Position numbers and translations under genes: made by a program. From contig JAURVB010013611.1 of assembly GCA_033002965.1 (NCBI GenBank), positions 1-64,000 on the forward strand: a stretch of 64,000 nucleotides of DNA, given 5' to 3'. A model generated the notes under the pieces. That model worked only from the letters and a program-made list of their open reading frames with translations, had not been told where the DNA came from and did not search any database. Position 1 is the first letter of the stretch; every line of letters starts with the position of its first letter. Source of the DNA: Piper betle. Taxonomy: Eukaryota; Streptophyta; Magnoliopsida; Piperales; Piperaceae. Below are positions 1 through 12,860 of the stretch, piece by piece.

Positions 1-215
1 TCATTATACTACTTGTTTCGACCGTGTATACTTGCATGTCACTAAAATTATTCGAACAGATGCTCCCTAGCTAAACCTATCATCTATGCCAAAATTCTTA
101 TATGAGTCAATATTTCTCTATGGCAAGGTCAAACTCTAAATGAGTTAAACTGAGTATCTCATCATTTGCTAACCATTTGATCTGTAGAACCCTAGCTGTG
201 GGTCACATGTATGTT
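1..215 (-). mobile_element. Internal-domain fragment of non-autonomous element C
   Basis: Non-coding. From about base 60 the sequence follows that at 8560-8720 (the shared run around 'catctatgc.aaaattct' and 'atttgctaaccat.tgatct'), which lies inside the internal domain of the C element. It breaks off at about 215, where C LTR sequence starts. Identity is certain, the exact break is not. No ORF of note. Confidence 0.6.
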
Positions 216-1787
216 GTTAGTAATCATATAAACAATTAAATAAGTAAACACATAATCATTCTATAAATAAATAAATAAATAAATAAAAAATTATTTAATT
301 TTAATTAATCATGAATAATAATAGTATCAAATATTCATGTAAACATACATCATATACAATAAACATATAAATAAAAATAAATAAATAAGAATAAATAAAT
401 AAGTAAATAATAGATAAATAAATAAATAAATAAAACACTTATAATATCAAATTGTGTTAAATAATGTGAATATGCATATAAACTAATGTAAAGGTTTTCG
501 AATTACCGAAAACGGTAAAAGACTGGTTGAAATCGGGATGAAATGGCAAGCCGAGTCAACCCGTGTGAGTCGACCAAGTCAATAAACAATGCTGTCCAGT
601 ACTCGAATGGGTGAACAGTACTCGATGAAGTATACACGAATGCAGGCAAGAAGATGCAAAAATGGCGAGACAGACATGACACGGGCAGGGGAATGCGAAC
701 TGGGTAAACAGGCCGGATGGGGGCGGCGGTGCCCGTCATTGGAAAATGCCAACAACGGTGTGACTAGGTTCACCGCTGACCGAGATCGACAGGGGGCGTG
801 ATGGTGAAGGTGCTGGTGGTGACGACCGGCGGAGTCTGGCATCGGGTTGGCTGGGATACAACAAGAAAGGGGGCGGATGGCAGCCGAGTGCGGCGACTTC
901 GCCGGTAGTGATCGTGGCTGTGGTGGTGGGCGGTGTTGGTCCCAAACCGTAGGTCTCGGTGACGGGAAGCCGTCGGGGTGGTTGGCTTCACTGGCACCTG
1001 AAAACGGCCCAACAGGTGGTGGCGGCGGCTGCTATCGTGGGTACGGCTTGATAGCCAGCTACGAGGTAGTCACCGTCGTACCAATTCGGTGGCCGGGGCA
1101 AGGTAGAGATTCACCAGCGGCAAGCCAAAGTGGCAGCAGCGTTAGCACACTGAAATCGTGGAAGATATGGGAAAAAAATATGGTCAAGCCAGAGTTGATG
1201 TGGATGGCTCAGATCTTGCCATGTGGCATGATCTGAACGTCTGACAAGTCGGCCTAGTAAGGCCTGCCTATGTATATACAATATACATATGGACGAAAAG
1301 CTCGAATCAAAACCATCCGAAGTCAATACTGACTCAAGTCGTAAAAGTGACTCTATAAGCAAGAATTGAAGCAAGAAGGTTAAATGAGCCTCGAACCTTG
1401 AGCTCAATCAAGCTGGGCCCAGAGGGTACAATCGAGTGATCTGAAATTCTTATGTTGGATGTAAATAAAATACCTAGAAAATCCCAAATAGATGCTAAAC
1501 ATGGCAACGGCCTAGATATAGACCTAAAATCCTCGCTAAATTATAAAAATCAAATGTATACCTTATGTATACGCTGATAACTCATGCTCTACTATATTAT
1601 AACTGAAACAATCATATGCATGTTAGGTATACTCAACCTCCATAACATGCTCATATGACTATCTGGGCCTCACACTCATATTATTAAAATTGTTCTAGCT
1701 CGAACTCGCTCAAATCGAATCGAGACTGCTCGAACTGGACATAACTAAAATCAGGTTAAACCCTAAGTGAAAACTGGGGTTTTGCTA
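216..1787 (-). mobile_element. Long terminal repeat of element C, minus orientation, truncated
   Basis: The AT-rich left part matches 13365-13700. It is followed by a GC-rich block (about 550-1190) and a distal part with the conserved path around 'tatacgctgataactcatgctctactatat'-like sequence (1565-1600), also seen at 6590 and 33460 and inverted at 10310. The right end reads ggggttttgcta, a decayed form of the GGGTTTTACA terminus at 6800, and is followed by a purine-tract complement (cctcttctccttataaa). This is therefore the 3' LTR of a minus-strand copy, missing its own 3' end. Open frames in the GC-rich block reflect base composition and have no recognisable domain. Confidence 0.7.
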
Positions 1788-3525
1788 CCTCTTCTCCTTA
1801 TAAAAATTTTGTCCTTGGAATTTCTTACATCAACTATGATTGGAGGACTTAACCAAAGATGTCATCTGCTGGCAATTGGTATCTCTCCCTCAAAAGCTAG
1901 CCGCACATGGCCCAAACAAATCAACATGTAGCTGGAACTCTAAATGCTGACAAAGCTGTCTAGCTGCTTCGTAATTTGGTTGGATAGACTACATGTGATC
2001 AAATCATATGGCAATACATGCCATACTTGCTCAAATCATTTCACTGGGCTGACCATGCATGCTTGAGTCATCTCGCTAAACTAAGTCCTATGGCCATTGC
2101 AAACTATGGAGAATGAAATGCAATGACCTCGACGGGAAAAACCTATGTTCACCCCTAAGGGTCCACTGGGTAGTGGAGTAGGTACTCTAGAGTACTGCAG
2201 GGTACTAGTCTGAACTACATCAGGAAAAGTTTATTGGTGTGAGGTATGTGGACTAGCATCCACCCATGTCTCCCTGATCCTCATCAATGCGATAGGTCAA
2301 CTATGTGTACACTTAGGGCACTCTGCTCTAGGTCTTGCGGCTATACTAAGGTGCCTTGCAAGTCCTGATAGCATACTGTTGACTCTAGTACCAAATAAAA
2401 GTATATGCTAATGAACTGTATGACTCATTGTCGCCAATCTAAGTCAAACACTCAGGTGTCTCAGTAAGAGGAACTAGACTGCTCACTAGGTCTTATCTAA
2501 CTCAGTCCCAAGTCAAATATCTTACTCTATTCTATAATGGAACAAGGATAGCTGCTATGACTCTATTGCATACTATGGCTCTGGTGGCTATCTATACAAT
2601 GACTAACTGTTGCTGAAGTGGGTTCTCTGTAATGGAATGACAGTGAGAACACCTGTATAGGTACAACGTGCCTCAAAGAGTATGAAAACATACACTCCAT
2701 GAAACTATGGAGTCTGCATCTAGTCTATGGCATGTGCATTGGTCAATGTCTGCTCATCTCAACCATATGTTAAATTGATGGTAGGACTAATATATCTGGA
2801 AGGGTGAGTGTCAAAATACTCGGATAGAGGCTCGGTTCTTTCTAACTTCTCTAGTCACATGAAAAGAGACTAGATCTCTCGTGGAAAATTGATTAAACTG
2901 CTCTAGGACTCTAATTGGGAGGTGTCTCATCCTCACATAGTCTGACATCATGTCTCTATCTGTGGTGATGTACGGATATATGTTTGAGTCACAGTAGGGT
3001 AATGAAACTCTGTATAGGATACTGGGTGACTCAAAAATATGGGTAGATCCATTGACATGCCTCAAAGATCATCATGATTAGACTCTGCCATAGGTAGCCA
3101 GCCTATGGAATAGCCAATTGATGACGAGTCTAAGAGATGGGTTCTAAGTGGCTCTAGTTAAATCAACTAACAGTAGGCATGTATTTCTAGATACCATACT
3201 ACTCATGCACATGCAAACGGATGGGGTTCAAATGACCTAAAGGACCACTATCTCTCCTCGAGTCTATTGGGACTCATATTGAGGTTTGACAGTGTCTCAT
3301 CTGTTCTTACTTGGTGTGTGACTTGCCGTCCCATACTGATTTGTAGTACTAATCTTGACTTACATTACTACTACTGTTGTGGTAGACTCTGAAGCAAAGC
3401 TGTCAATTAAGATGGGCATACACTGGTGTCCCTCTATCGGGTCAGTGTGGTTTGGTCTGACTAAAGTCCTTGTCTGCGTCACTCCGAAGATGGGGAGAAG
3501 TTGTCTCCTCTAGCATGGGGTCTAA
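1788..3525 (-). mobile_element. Internal domain of element C, partial copy 1
   Basis: Collinear with 6801-8400 over most of its length (for example the 'gtagtggagtaggtactctagag' region at 2170 against 7050), so this is a second copy of the same non-coding internal domain. It starts at the polypurine-tract side and is cut at about 3525, where it joins the middle of another C LTR; the PBS end is missing. No ORF exceeds about 84 codons and I recognise no gag or pol motif on either strand. Confidence 0.65.
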
Positions 3526-4483
3526 TCCTTGTAGATTTATTAAACAGGTGTAGAAAACTACACTAAATAGCCCAACATCGGAGGGATCCGATAAAATACC
3601 GCCGATACCGCCCTATGTCTAAAACACGGTTAAACTTGGCACGCAGGGAGTCAACCAGAGATCGAGCAAAGGAGAATCCTACAGACCTGTGGTCCAAGCT
3701 CCAAGCATATCTGCACATCTACGGCAAGCTCAGATTGCAAAAGCTACATCGGAACCCACTACTAAATAAAATACTAATATCTCTATATGATGCATGCTCG
3801 TAGTGTGTGCTCATATCATTAATACATCAGAACAAAGAAAATAATACTAACAAACCTATAACTCAACATGTAGCATGCAAATCGTGACATAATAAACATA
3901 TTATAGTCATTGTTACAAAATACGTAATTAAATACAATTAAATAATAACATGCAAGTAATGAATGAGTAAATAAATAAATAAATATAATATATATATATA
4001 ATATACAATTTAGTAAACATAAAAAGACTAACATTAATAAGTAAATATAATATTATAATAACAAATAATCATGTAAACATACATCATATATGATAAATAT
4101 ATAAATAAAATAATAAATAAATAAATAATAGATAAATAAATAAATATAGAAAAACACAAATTACAACAAATTATGCTAAATAATTTGAATATACATGTAA
4201 ACTAATGTAAGGGTTTTCAAATTAACAAAAACACAAAGAGGCTAAACCTAAGTTGAACCGGACTGAACCGAGTAGAACCAGACCAGATTGGGCTGAGTCA
4301 ACATGATTTGGGTTAAATAAACTACTGGGCTAGATCGACTGGGCTAGTCTGGACTGGTGGACATGGACACGAACATGCGGACTCCGGCATGACCAGTCGG
4401 ATGCGAGCACGACTATATGGACGTGGGCACGACTAGGCGGGTATACAGGCCGAACAAGGGCGGCAATGCCCGTCACCAAAAAA

Positions 4484-4501
4484 TGTTGGTTTAAACCCTG
4501 A

Positions 4502-4537
<36 letters not shown>

Positions 4538-5757
4538 TAGGCTATTTTATTTAGAATTTTGTAAATCTTAAGAGCGAACCATAAATAATATTTAACTAAA
4601 TTAATTCTTAAGAATCAATATTGGCCTTTATTATATCGATACAATGATATTTATGGTTTTAAATAAATTTTGTTTATCGAATTTTTGGAATTGGGAGCTG
4701 CGAGTGAGATTCAAGATTCATTCACATTAAGTCAATAATAAGTTTTTGACTTTTCATATAATTATTTGTGACTACGTTCTTTTTTATAAAATTTAATGTA
4801 ATATCTTCTTCAATTCCACACATATTAATAAAATTTAATGTAGTGACTTTTTGATTTCTACAAATATTCTTCTATATAGAGGAGAGTTCTATTGATGTTA
4901 AATGAAACAGACTTCTGGATTGTTTGTGAGCACATTTGACTCACAAAGGGAACGCTTAGGGATCGTGTGTCATAGTTGCTGGTTCCTCATCACAATATCA
5001 GGTCCGTATAATTACTTGAAATGTTATATATTTCAATTTAGGAGTCTTGGTTGGCTTGAGTCCACATTCGATCACCATGAGCCGAGCACAACTAGGGTCA
5101 AAGAATTGACTCACTCTGACATAGGGCAACACCCTTAAAATTCTTGAAAGATTAAATACTGGGCAGCACCCTTAAAATTCTTAAAAAGATTAACTACCTG
5201 CCCCCATACCTAAAGGGGTGATAGGGCATAGTGGCGTAAGATGGCTCATTATACACTTGTGATACCCAGAGGGTGAGTCAGTGGAAAATATCGATAACTA
5301 CAAGCCAAGGGCCATGCAGCGTCTGTGCGCATACATGAGATTGTAGCTGAATGGGCGGCCACCATCCCTGCATATTAAGAGCTCCGCATAGACTCATAAT
5401 CACTAAAAAACGTAATTTAGGTGCTATGGAATATATTAATTTTTTCTTGTAATTATACAACTTAGTGTTTTTATCACTAACGCAGAATTGCCTCCCCAGG
5501 TATGAGCATGGAAGGATGGGTAGAGTCGGGATAGTTGGAGAACTCTATTATTGGACTATTCTTTCTCAAGATTTTTTGCATTGCAGTGGGATTTTGGTTC
5601 GGTTCGTGGGGCTTAGATTATTCCGAGCATTTACATATTAAATTTATTGTTATGAATTTATTTAAAATTTTGAAAATTTATAGAAAATTAATTTATGAGA
5701 CACTTAGTTTCATATAGCAACACTTGGCTCGTGGCTCGGAATGGGTGGGTCGTTACA
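4484..5757 (+). mobile_element. Partial solo LTR, Tekay-related, nested in a C LTR
   Basis: The right end is GGGTGGGTCGTTACA, the Tekay LTR terminus. Inside are the stem-loop TTAGTG...CACTAA (5462-5480), an AATTGCCTCC block and CAG|GT (5499/5500), all as in the E1-E4 LTRs. A diverged form of the block around 'attgactcactctgaca' (about 5105) is also present. It carries no tandem array of the E1 or E2/E3 type. The left part begins with TGTTGG and an (AAT)n run. No matching target-site duplication was found (left flank is poly-A, right is GCTAG), so the left end is probably lost. Confidence 0.6.
4501..4538. repeat. (AAT)n microsatellite
   Basis: About twelve uninterrupted AAT units near the left end of the nested LTR. 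Confidence 0.95.
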
Positions 5758-6800
5758 GCTAGGGTCGCCACCGGTTGGGATTAGTAGGGGGCATCAAGAG
5801 GGAGCTGATGGTGGTGTCGACCGACTTGTCTGGCAATGTTGCTGGTGGCGATCGGGGCCACGGCGGCGGTCTTGGGTGGTCTCAAAATGTAGATCTCAGG
5901 AAGAGGAAGATGTGTGGGTGGTCGAATCGGGCGAAGGTGGCTCGCTCGTCGCCGGAAAACAATTTGAAAGGGTGGCAGCGGTGGTGAAAAACGACATTGA
6001 AAAAACCGTCACCAGCGGTTACTACGGCGGCTCCGATGGCAATGGTGGGTACAAATTGGTAGCCAGCCACAAGATGTTCATGGTGATACCAATGGTGTAG
6101 CCGGGGGCGAGGCGGAGAATCGCTGGCAGCGAACCAAAGTGGTGGTGGCCTAATGGTGGAAAATTTCAAAATCGTGGAAACTCCATGGAAATCAATGGGT
6201 GAATATAAGGCTGAGTGTATGGCTCAGATCTTGCCATGTTGCACAATCTAGACATTTGACAACTCGTCGCCTAGTGGGACCCACCTATGGGTATATGCAA
6301 TATACATATGGACGGAAAGCTCGAATCGAGACCGTCGAATGTTAAAATTAGCTCGAGTCCTGAAAGTGACTCTATAGGCAGGAATTGAGGAAAGAAGGGT
6401 AAATGGCCCTCGAAACTCTAAATGCAATCGAGTTGGGCCCACGGAAACAATCCGATTTCTGAAATTCCTATGATACATGAAATGAGATACCCTGAAAATC
6501 CCAAACGGATACTAACGTTGCAACGGCCTAGATTTAGGCTTAAAATCTTGGCTAACTAATAAAAACATATGGATACCTCATGTATACACTGATAACTCAT
6601 GCTTTACTGCATAATAACTAAAACTATCATATCTATATCGGGCATACTCAACCTGCATAACATGCTTATACGGCCAATTGTAGGTCATACTCATATTCTT
6701 AAAAATTTTCTGGCTCGAGCTCACTCGAACCGAATCGAGACTGGTCCAAACTAGCTAACTACAAGGAGGTAAAACTCTAAGCTGAAACCAGGGTTTTACA

Positions 6801-6819
6801 ACCTCTCATCCTTATAAAA
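6801..6819 (-). other. Polypurine tract of element C
   Basis: On the minus strand, a purine-rich run (ATAAGGATGAGAGGT) lies directly before the LTR start TGTAAAACC. Equivalent sites are at 1788-1806 (minus) and 51368-51382 (plus, ATAAGGAGGGAAGAT). Confidence 0.6.
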
Positions 6820-9140
6820 ATTCCATCCTCAAAAATTCCTACATCAGCTACGAGTAGAGAACTCAACTAAAGATATCTTCTCGATTGCATAGCTTTGCCT
6901 TGAAAGCAAGTGGCACAATGCCCAAACAGGCCAAACTGAAACATATAATACATGTTGAATAATCAGACTGGACTAGCTCCCAAGGTCACAGCAGACTACT
7001 GGGACATAAATGTAATGACCTCGGTGGGAAAACCAAGGTCACCCCGAAGGGTTTGCTAGGTAGTGAAGCAAGTACTCTAAAGTATTGTAGGGTGCTAGTC
7101 TGAACTACATCAGGAAGAACTATATCGATGTGAGGAATGCGGCCTAACATCTACCCATGTTTCCCTGATCCTCATCTACGCGATAGGTCAACTTCATGTA
7201 ACCTCAGGGCACTCTACTCCACATCCTACAGCTATACTAGGGTGTCCTAAGTGTCCTGCTAGCTATATGGACTCTAGTACCAAGTAAAGGTATATGCTAC
7301 TGAGTTCTATGGTTTACTGTCGCCAATCAAGGCCAAACAGTAAAGTGTCTCTAGAAAAGGAACCAAACTACTTACCAGGTCCTAGCTAATGCGGTCTTGA
7401 GTCAAATATCTCATTCTGTTCCATAATGGAACAAGGACAACTGCTATAACTCTACTGCATACTATGGCTCTCATAACTATCAATACAACCACTAACTACT
7501 CCTGAAGAGAACTCTTTGTGACAGAATGATCACAAGAACACCTATACATGTACAGCGTGTCTCAAGGAGTATGAGAACATACTCTGTATAGAACTGTGGA
7601 GTCTGCATCTAGCTATGGTACATGCATTGGTCAATGTTTGCTCATCTCAACCATCTAAAAAACTAATGGTAGGACAGATATATCTATGGTCACATGAAAG
7701 AGATAGGATCTCTCGTAGATAACTAGTCACACTCTTCTAGGACTCTAACTAGGTGTTCATCCTCACGTGATTCGAAATCAAGTGTACTGGGAGAGTACAC
7801 TAAGTTGAGAAAATTCTATTAGATATGTATATCAATGGTGATGTGAGGATCTCTGTCTAAGTCATATTGGGGTAATGAAACTTTGTATAAGATATTGGGT
7901 GACTCAAACATATAGGTTGGTCCATGGACTTGTCCCTAAGATCATCATGATTGAACACTACCATAGGTGGCCAGCCTATGGAATAGCCAATAAACGACGA
8001 GTCTAAGAGATAGCCCCTAAGTGGCTCTAGTTTAATCAACTAATAGTAGGCATATATTTCTCAATACCATACTAGTCTTGCACTTCTAAACGGATGGGGT
8101 TCAAACCCAAAGAACCACTAGTCATGCACTTCTCAATGGATGGGGTTCAAACACCAAAGAACCACTACCCCTCTTCGTAGTGAGGTTTGACATGTGTCTC
8201 GTCTGTCCTTCAGTGGTGTGTGACCTACTGTCCCATACCAATTTGTAGCACTAATCTTGACTCACATGACTACCACTGTTGTGGTAGACTCTCAAGCAAA
8301 GCTATAAGTCAAGATAAGTATACATTGATGTCCGTCTATTTGGTCAACATGATCTCGTCTGACTGAGTCTATGTTTGCATCACTGCCAAGCTTGGGTGTA
8401 TTTGTCTCCTAGACTGGTCTATCATCGGCTACCTGCATTGTAAGTCATATATAGTATCACGAATGTACCTCCTATACTCGGGGTAAAGGCAAAATCCTAT
8501 GTCTGAAGGTAAGGACCTAATCGTGTTGGCAAAGCAGAAGGAAAACATTGTCTCCCTAATGGAGACAGGAGACCACATCATCTATGCTAAAATTCTAATA
8601 CAGCGTCAAATATTTCCTCTGGCTAGGCCAAACACTAAATGAGGTAAACTGTATATTTGATCATTTGCTAACCATCTGATCTGTGAAACCTTAGCTATGG
8701 GTCACATGTATGTCTGTTATGCTTACTAAACAATCTAACTACTATGGTCTCATCTTATCTGGATATCATATTGTTCTTTTCTCGTACTCTGTCTATATAC
8801 ATCCCTAGAAGACTCATTAACAATGTCTGATGATCCCCATAAAACTATCACTAAGACTATCTTGCAATACACATCTAACCCAAGGATGTCAGGTCAAGGT
8901 GATGGTATGCAAGATGGCTAGTGAAGTCAATCATGTGCCATCACATCCAAATAATTCTAGTGCACCTTAACTTTCCTTTGCACAAATGATGTTAACATAG
9001 CTTTATCTTGTCCTCAATCTTTGACCCAACTTTGCTACGAAATTATGACATGTGGTCTCTATGAAATGCTAGGAACATCGTCAAGTAGTTGTCCACCTGT
9101 AGGGTGAGGTAACTACTTGGCCCTTACATCCACAATAACT

Positions 9141-9300
9141 GCTCCACTTGGTCGGTGGTAGTGCAATATACGGATGGTGGTTGTGCATCATGGATGGCAG
9201 TAGTACAAATTTGGTTGGTGGTAAAGCATCATGGTCGGTGGTTGGGCAACTTGGATGGTGGTTGTGCATCTTAGGACGGTAGTTGTGCTACTTAGAAGCT
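9141..9300. repeat. Degenerate minisatellite inside the C internal domain
   Basis: Several imperfect units of about 25 bp built on GGATGGTGGTTGTGCATC. The inverted counterpart in the other C copy lies at about 47495-47660, so the repeat is an old part of the element. Confidence 0.6.
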
Positions 9301-9911
9301 GAAGCATGATCTTGACATATACATCGTGAACCCATTACTATCTCTTGCATGTTTATCTCCATGTGTCTATCTCCTCAGAGGTAGCTGCTATCAACACAGC
9401 TCAGGTTATCCAACCATGTGTGTCTGATCCGAAGGGGTTTGGATCATAGTGGTAACACGTACGATGGTAATCTAATGCTGAGTCTACACTTATCTTTTGC
9501 AATATGGGGTGACCGCTCTTACAACAACTATTTGGTACACAATAGCCATCACTGATATGGCCCTGGTAGATCAGAGACATCTGGTCAACCGTCTAACTCA
9601 ACCTCAGCTAATTTAGCATTTGGACAGTCTTCCGTCATCCAAATCCCTAGCGAGGTAAGAGGAAAGATCAGTGTCTCTTAGCTTATCATGACATACTAGT
9701 GAGATCCATGCTGGTATTTGCTAAAATCATGATATCATATCCATCTCATAACTTTTCTAATTGTTAGCATTGAAACATCCACTGCTCAAGTATGACTGAG
9801 CACAAAATCTAAAATCCAACAAACTAAAGGAAATACATGTCGGCCTAGTTTATTACAGCTCCACACACTTGGCTCAAAATAAAAATCTTCTATCACAATT
9901 GACCAAGACAT

Positions 9912-9925
9912 GGGTCTGATGCCAA
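9912..9925 (-). other. Primer-binding site of element C
   Basis: The minus strand reads TTGGCATCAGACCC two bases after the LTR end. It resembles the initiator tRNA-Met site TGGTATCAGAGCC seen in the Tekay copies, with a T-to-C and a G-to-C change. Priming by initiator tRNA-Met is likely but not certain. Confidence 0.5.
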
Positions 9926-9927
9926 TT

Positions 9928-10113
9928 TGTAACACCCTGATTTCGGTTCACTTAAGAACCGAATCAGAAATGTTATGATCGAGTCAAGTCATGTTTAAAA
10001 TTGTCGGTCAGTATGACTCGATCGATGAAATAGATCGAAACAACCCTCTTGGTGTCATGAGAATAGAAGACATTATTAAATAGGCATTAAAACACATCAA
10101 ATATAAGTAAAAG
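9928..10113 (-). mobile_element. Terminal piece of the 5' LTR of element C
   Basis: Starts TGTAACACCC, as do the LTRs at 55863 and (variant) 58108, and follows them closely for about 185 bp. It is then cut by a plus-oriented C LTR that begins exactly with TGTAAAACC at 10114. Confidence 0.7.
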
Positions 10114-12588
10114 TGTAAAACCTCCAACTTCAGGTATGGGCTTTACCCGCTTGTAGTTTGCCTAGTTCGTACCAGTCTTAAGTCGATTTGAGCGAGCTCG
10201 AGTAAGAACAATTTTATGAATATGAGTATGAGGCCTACATGGCCATATGAGTATGCTATAGAGGTTGAGTATGCCGAACATGTGTATGATAGTTTCAGAT
10301 ATGATACAGTAGAGCATGAGTTATCAGTGTATACGCGAGGTATACATATGATTTTTAAAAGTTAGCCAGGATTTGGGGCCTAGATCTAGGCCATTGCTGC
10401 ATTTAGTATCCGTTTGGATTGTTGGGTATTACATTTGCATATAGCATAGAAATTTCAGATCACCGGGTTGTGCCCCTATAGTCCCAATGTGATTAAGTTT
10501 AGGGTTCGAGGCCTATTTATCCTTCTTGCCTCAATTCTTACTTATAAAGTCACTTTTAGATCTTGAGTCAGCTTCGACTTTCGAAGGTCTCAATCGGAGC
10601 TTTCCATCCATATATATATTGCATATACCTATAGGTGGGTCCCACTAGACCACGTTTATATCATGCCACATGGCAAGATGTGATCTGTCCAGATCAGCCT
10701 TGGCTTTACCATATTATTTTCCTAGAGCTTCCACAATTTATCATGCTTTCACCGTATTAATGCCACCACCACTTTGGCTTGCCACCGGCAACACCCTGGT
10801 CCTTCTCCGGCCATACCATCGGTACGCCCGTGACCATCTCGCAGCCGGCTACCAGTTCGTACGCAACATCGCTCATATAATCGGAGCCGCTGCAGTAGCC
10901 GCAAGCGACGGTGTTTAAAGTGCCATTTTCTACCACAGCCGCCACCCTTTAGGGCCATTTTTCGGTGTCGGCGAGCCACCACCGGCCAATCCAACCATCC
11001 CCACAACTTCTATTCACTGAGATCTTCATTTTGAGACCATCCACAATGATCGCCATGGCTGTGATTAACGCCGATGACATCGGTGCACCCGGTGCCGATT
11101 CGCCCCCTTGCATGCTGTTTTCCTACTAGCTAGTGGCCAGAATTCACTGGTTGTCACCACCACCACCTCCACCTTGAGGCCACCTTCCGATCCCGACTGG
11201 TGGCGACTCCAGCCGTGCTGCCTTCGGCATTTTCTGGCACGGGCCTGTTCAGCCGGTTCACCTGCCGCTCGTGTTTCTGTCTGCCTGTCCCAAACCACGT
11301 CCACTTGCCACAGCCACGTCTCCCTGGTCATTCTCAAGTCCGCCAGCCATGTCCATGTCCGTGTCCATCAGCTTAGCGAACCCAGCCTATTTCCAATTAA
11401 CCCATACCGGGTTAGTTCAGCGCTTTCGGTTTGGTTTGGTTCAGCTTGGTTCGGTCTAGTTTAGCCCATTTTCGGCTGTTTCTTGACCGTTTTCGATAAG
11501 ACGAGAACCCCTACGTTAGTTTGGATGCATATTCACATGATTGCGCATGATTTCATGTTATGATGATTTTTCATTTACTGTTTTATTTAATTATTTAATT
11601 ATTTATCTATTCTTTTTTTTTTTTATATATATATGTTTATCCTATATGATGAATGTTTACAAGATTATTTGTTATTATTAACATTATACTTAGTTACGAA
11701 TATTAGTCATATTATGTGTACTAAATTGTATATATAATTTTATTTACTTATTTATTTTTATTTATTGATTTATTTGTTCGTTATGTGTATGTTATTCTTT
11801 ATTTATATTTAATTATGTATTTTTATATTATATGACTATGATACTATTAATATTCATTATTAATGAGTATTAAATATTTATTTATTTATTATTTATTTAT
11901 ATATTTATTTATATATTTATTTATTTATAAGTTTATAAACATGAGTACATATTGATATTTACTCGTGTTTACCTATATATTTATATAATATAATTATTTT
12001 TATTTTATGATTACAGTATTTTAATGTTTATGTACTTATTATTTATCCAATTATCTATGAATACATTTTATTTTTCTATTTATTTATTTATTATTTATTA
12101 TTTATTATTTTTATATCTCTATTTGCGTTCCACATGTTTAGTTATAAGTTTGTTAGTATAGTTTTCTTTATTGTGATGTATTGATGATATGAGCACATGC
12201 CACAAGCATGCATCATATAGAGATGTTACTATTTTATTTAATAGTGGGTTTCGATATAGGTTTCGGAGTCCAAACTCGCCGTAGATGTGATGATGTGCTT
12301 GGAGCTTGGACCACAGGTCCTTAGGACTCTCCCTCTCCGCTTGGCTCCTTGTGTATCAAGTTTAATCGTGTTTTATACGTAGGACGATATTGGCAGTGTT
12401 TTATTACATCCCTCTGAAGTTGGGTCATTTACCTATAATTTCTACTCATGTTTAATAAAACTACAAGGATGAGATCCCTTTTGGTTTTTGAACTGAAGCT
12501 CTAGAAATAAATGATATAAACCTCTTCCCTAAGCATAATATATAAGTACACATATTTATACGGATTTCACAAATAAGAGAATGAGTGC
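10114..12588 (+). mobile_element. LTR of element C, plus orientation, 3' end missing
   Basis: Begins with the LTR terminus TGTAAAACC and is the inverse of 3526-6800. It runs through the distal unique part, a GC-rich block (10730-11400), an AT-rich tract (11560-12170) and the region near 'cttggagcttgg' (12300). It stops at about 12588, where the sequence turns into a minus-oriented C LTR. The precise TG start suggests insertion of an element into the LTR at 9928; I cannot identify its other end. Confidence 0.65.
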
Positions 12589-12860
12589 CAAAATGAATAG
12601 TTAAGGTAGTGCCACATATTCCAAAAATGTGTTGCATTACACAGTACCATCATACACCGCACTATCTCATGGTTTGAAGGAGTACTAGTGCGGCCCATAT
12701 ATATCTTTGTACTACTCATTCTCTTATTTGTGAAAACCATATAAATGCGCATATTTATATAATAGGCTTAGGGAAGAGGCTTATATCATTTATTTCTAGA
12801 GCTTCAGTTCAAAAACCAAAAAGGGATCTCATCCTTATAGTTTTATTAAACATGAGTAGA
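12450..12860. repeat. Inverted repeat at a tail-to-tail LTR joint
   Basis: 12450-12588 (about 'actcatgtttaataaaac' to 'ataagagaatgag') is repeated in inverted form at about 12715-12860, with roughly 125 bp between. The arms are the same LTR segment in opposite orientation and belong to the larger inverted arrangement 10114-12588 versus 12589-33663. Confidence 0.75.

Larger units (their letters stand above)
3526..6800 (-). mobile_element. LTR of element C (3' LTR of the copy at 6801-9927), interrupted
   Basis: Minus-oriented C LTR ending in GGGTTTTACA at 6800, directly before a polypurine-tract complement. Its 3' terminus is missing on the left, where it fuses to an internal fragment. It is interrupted by a plus-oriented Tekay-type LTR at 4484-5757. 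The flanking GC-rich block resumes at 5758 with some host sequence lost, so this is not a clean insertion. The AT-rich tract at 3900-4200 is normal for these LTRs. Confidence 0.7.
6801..9927 (-). mobile_element. Complete non-coding internal domain of element C (LARD-like)
   Basis: It is bounded on the left by a polypurine-tract complement next to an LTR end (6800/6801) and on the right by a primer-binding-site-like sequence next to an LTR start (9927/9928), so both edges of a retrotransposon internal domain are visible. At about 3.1 kb it has no ORF above about 62 codons and no gag, protease, RT or integrase motif that I can see on either strand. Two further copies (1788-3525, and 34641-35524 continued at 47301-51382) are clearly alignable, so the element amplified despite coding for nothing obvious. 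This fits the large retrotransposon derivative (LARD) class, which depends on proteins from another element. Alternative: a very old, fully decayed gag-pol region. Confidence 0.65.

Noticed and set aside
847..1236. 129-codon plus-strand frame
   Set aside because: Antisense to the C LTR in its GC-rich block, not conserved in the other C LTR copies, no domain.
4484..5757. Full element insertion with target-site duplication
   Set aside because: Flanks (poly-A left, GCTAG right) do not match and C LTR sequence is missing at the joint, so only a truncated LTR can be claimed.
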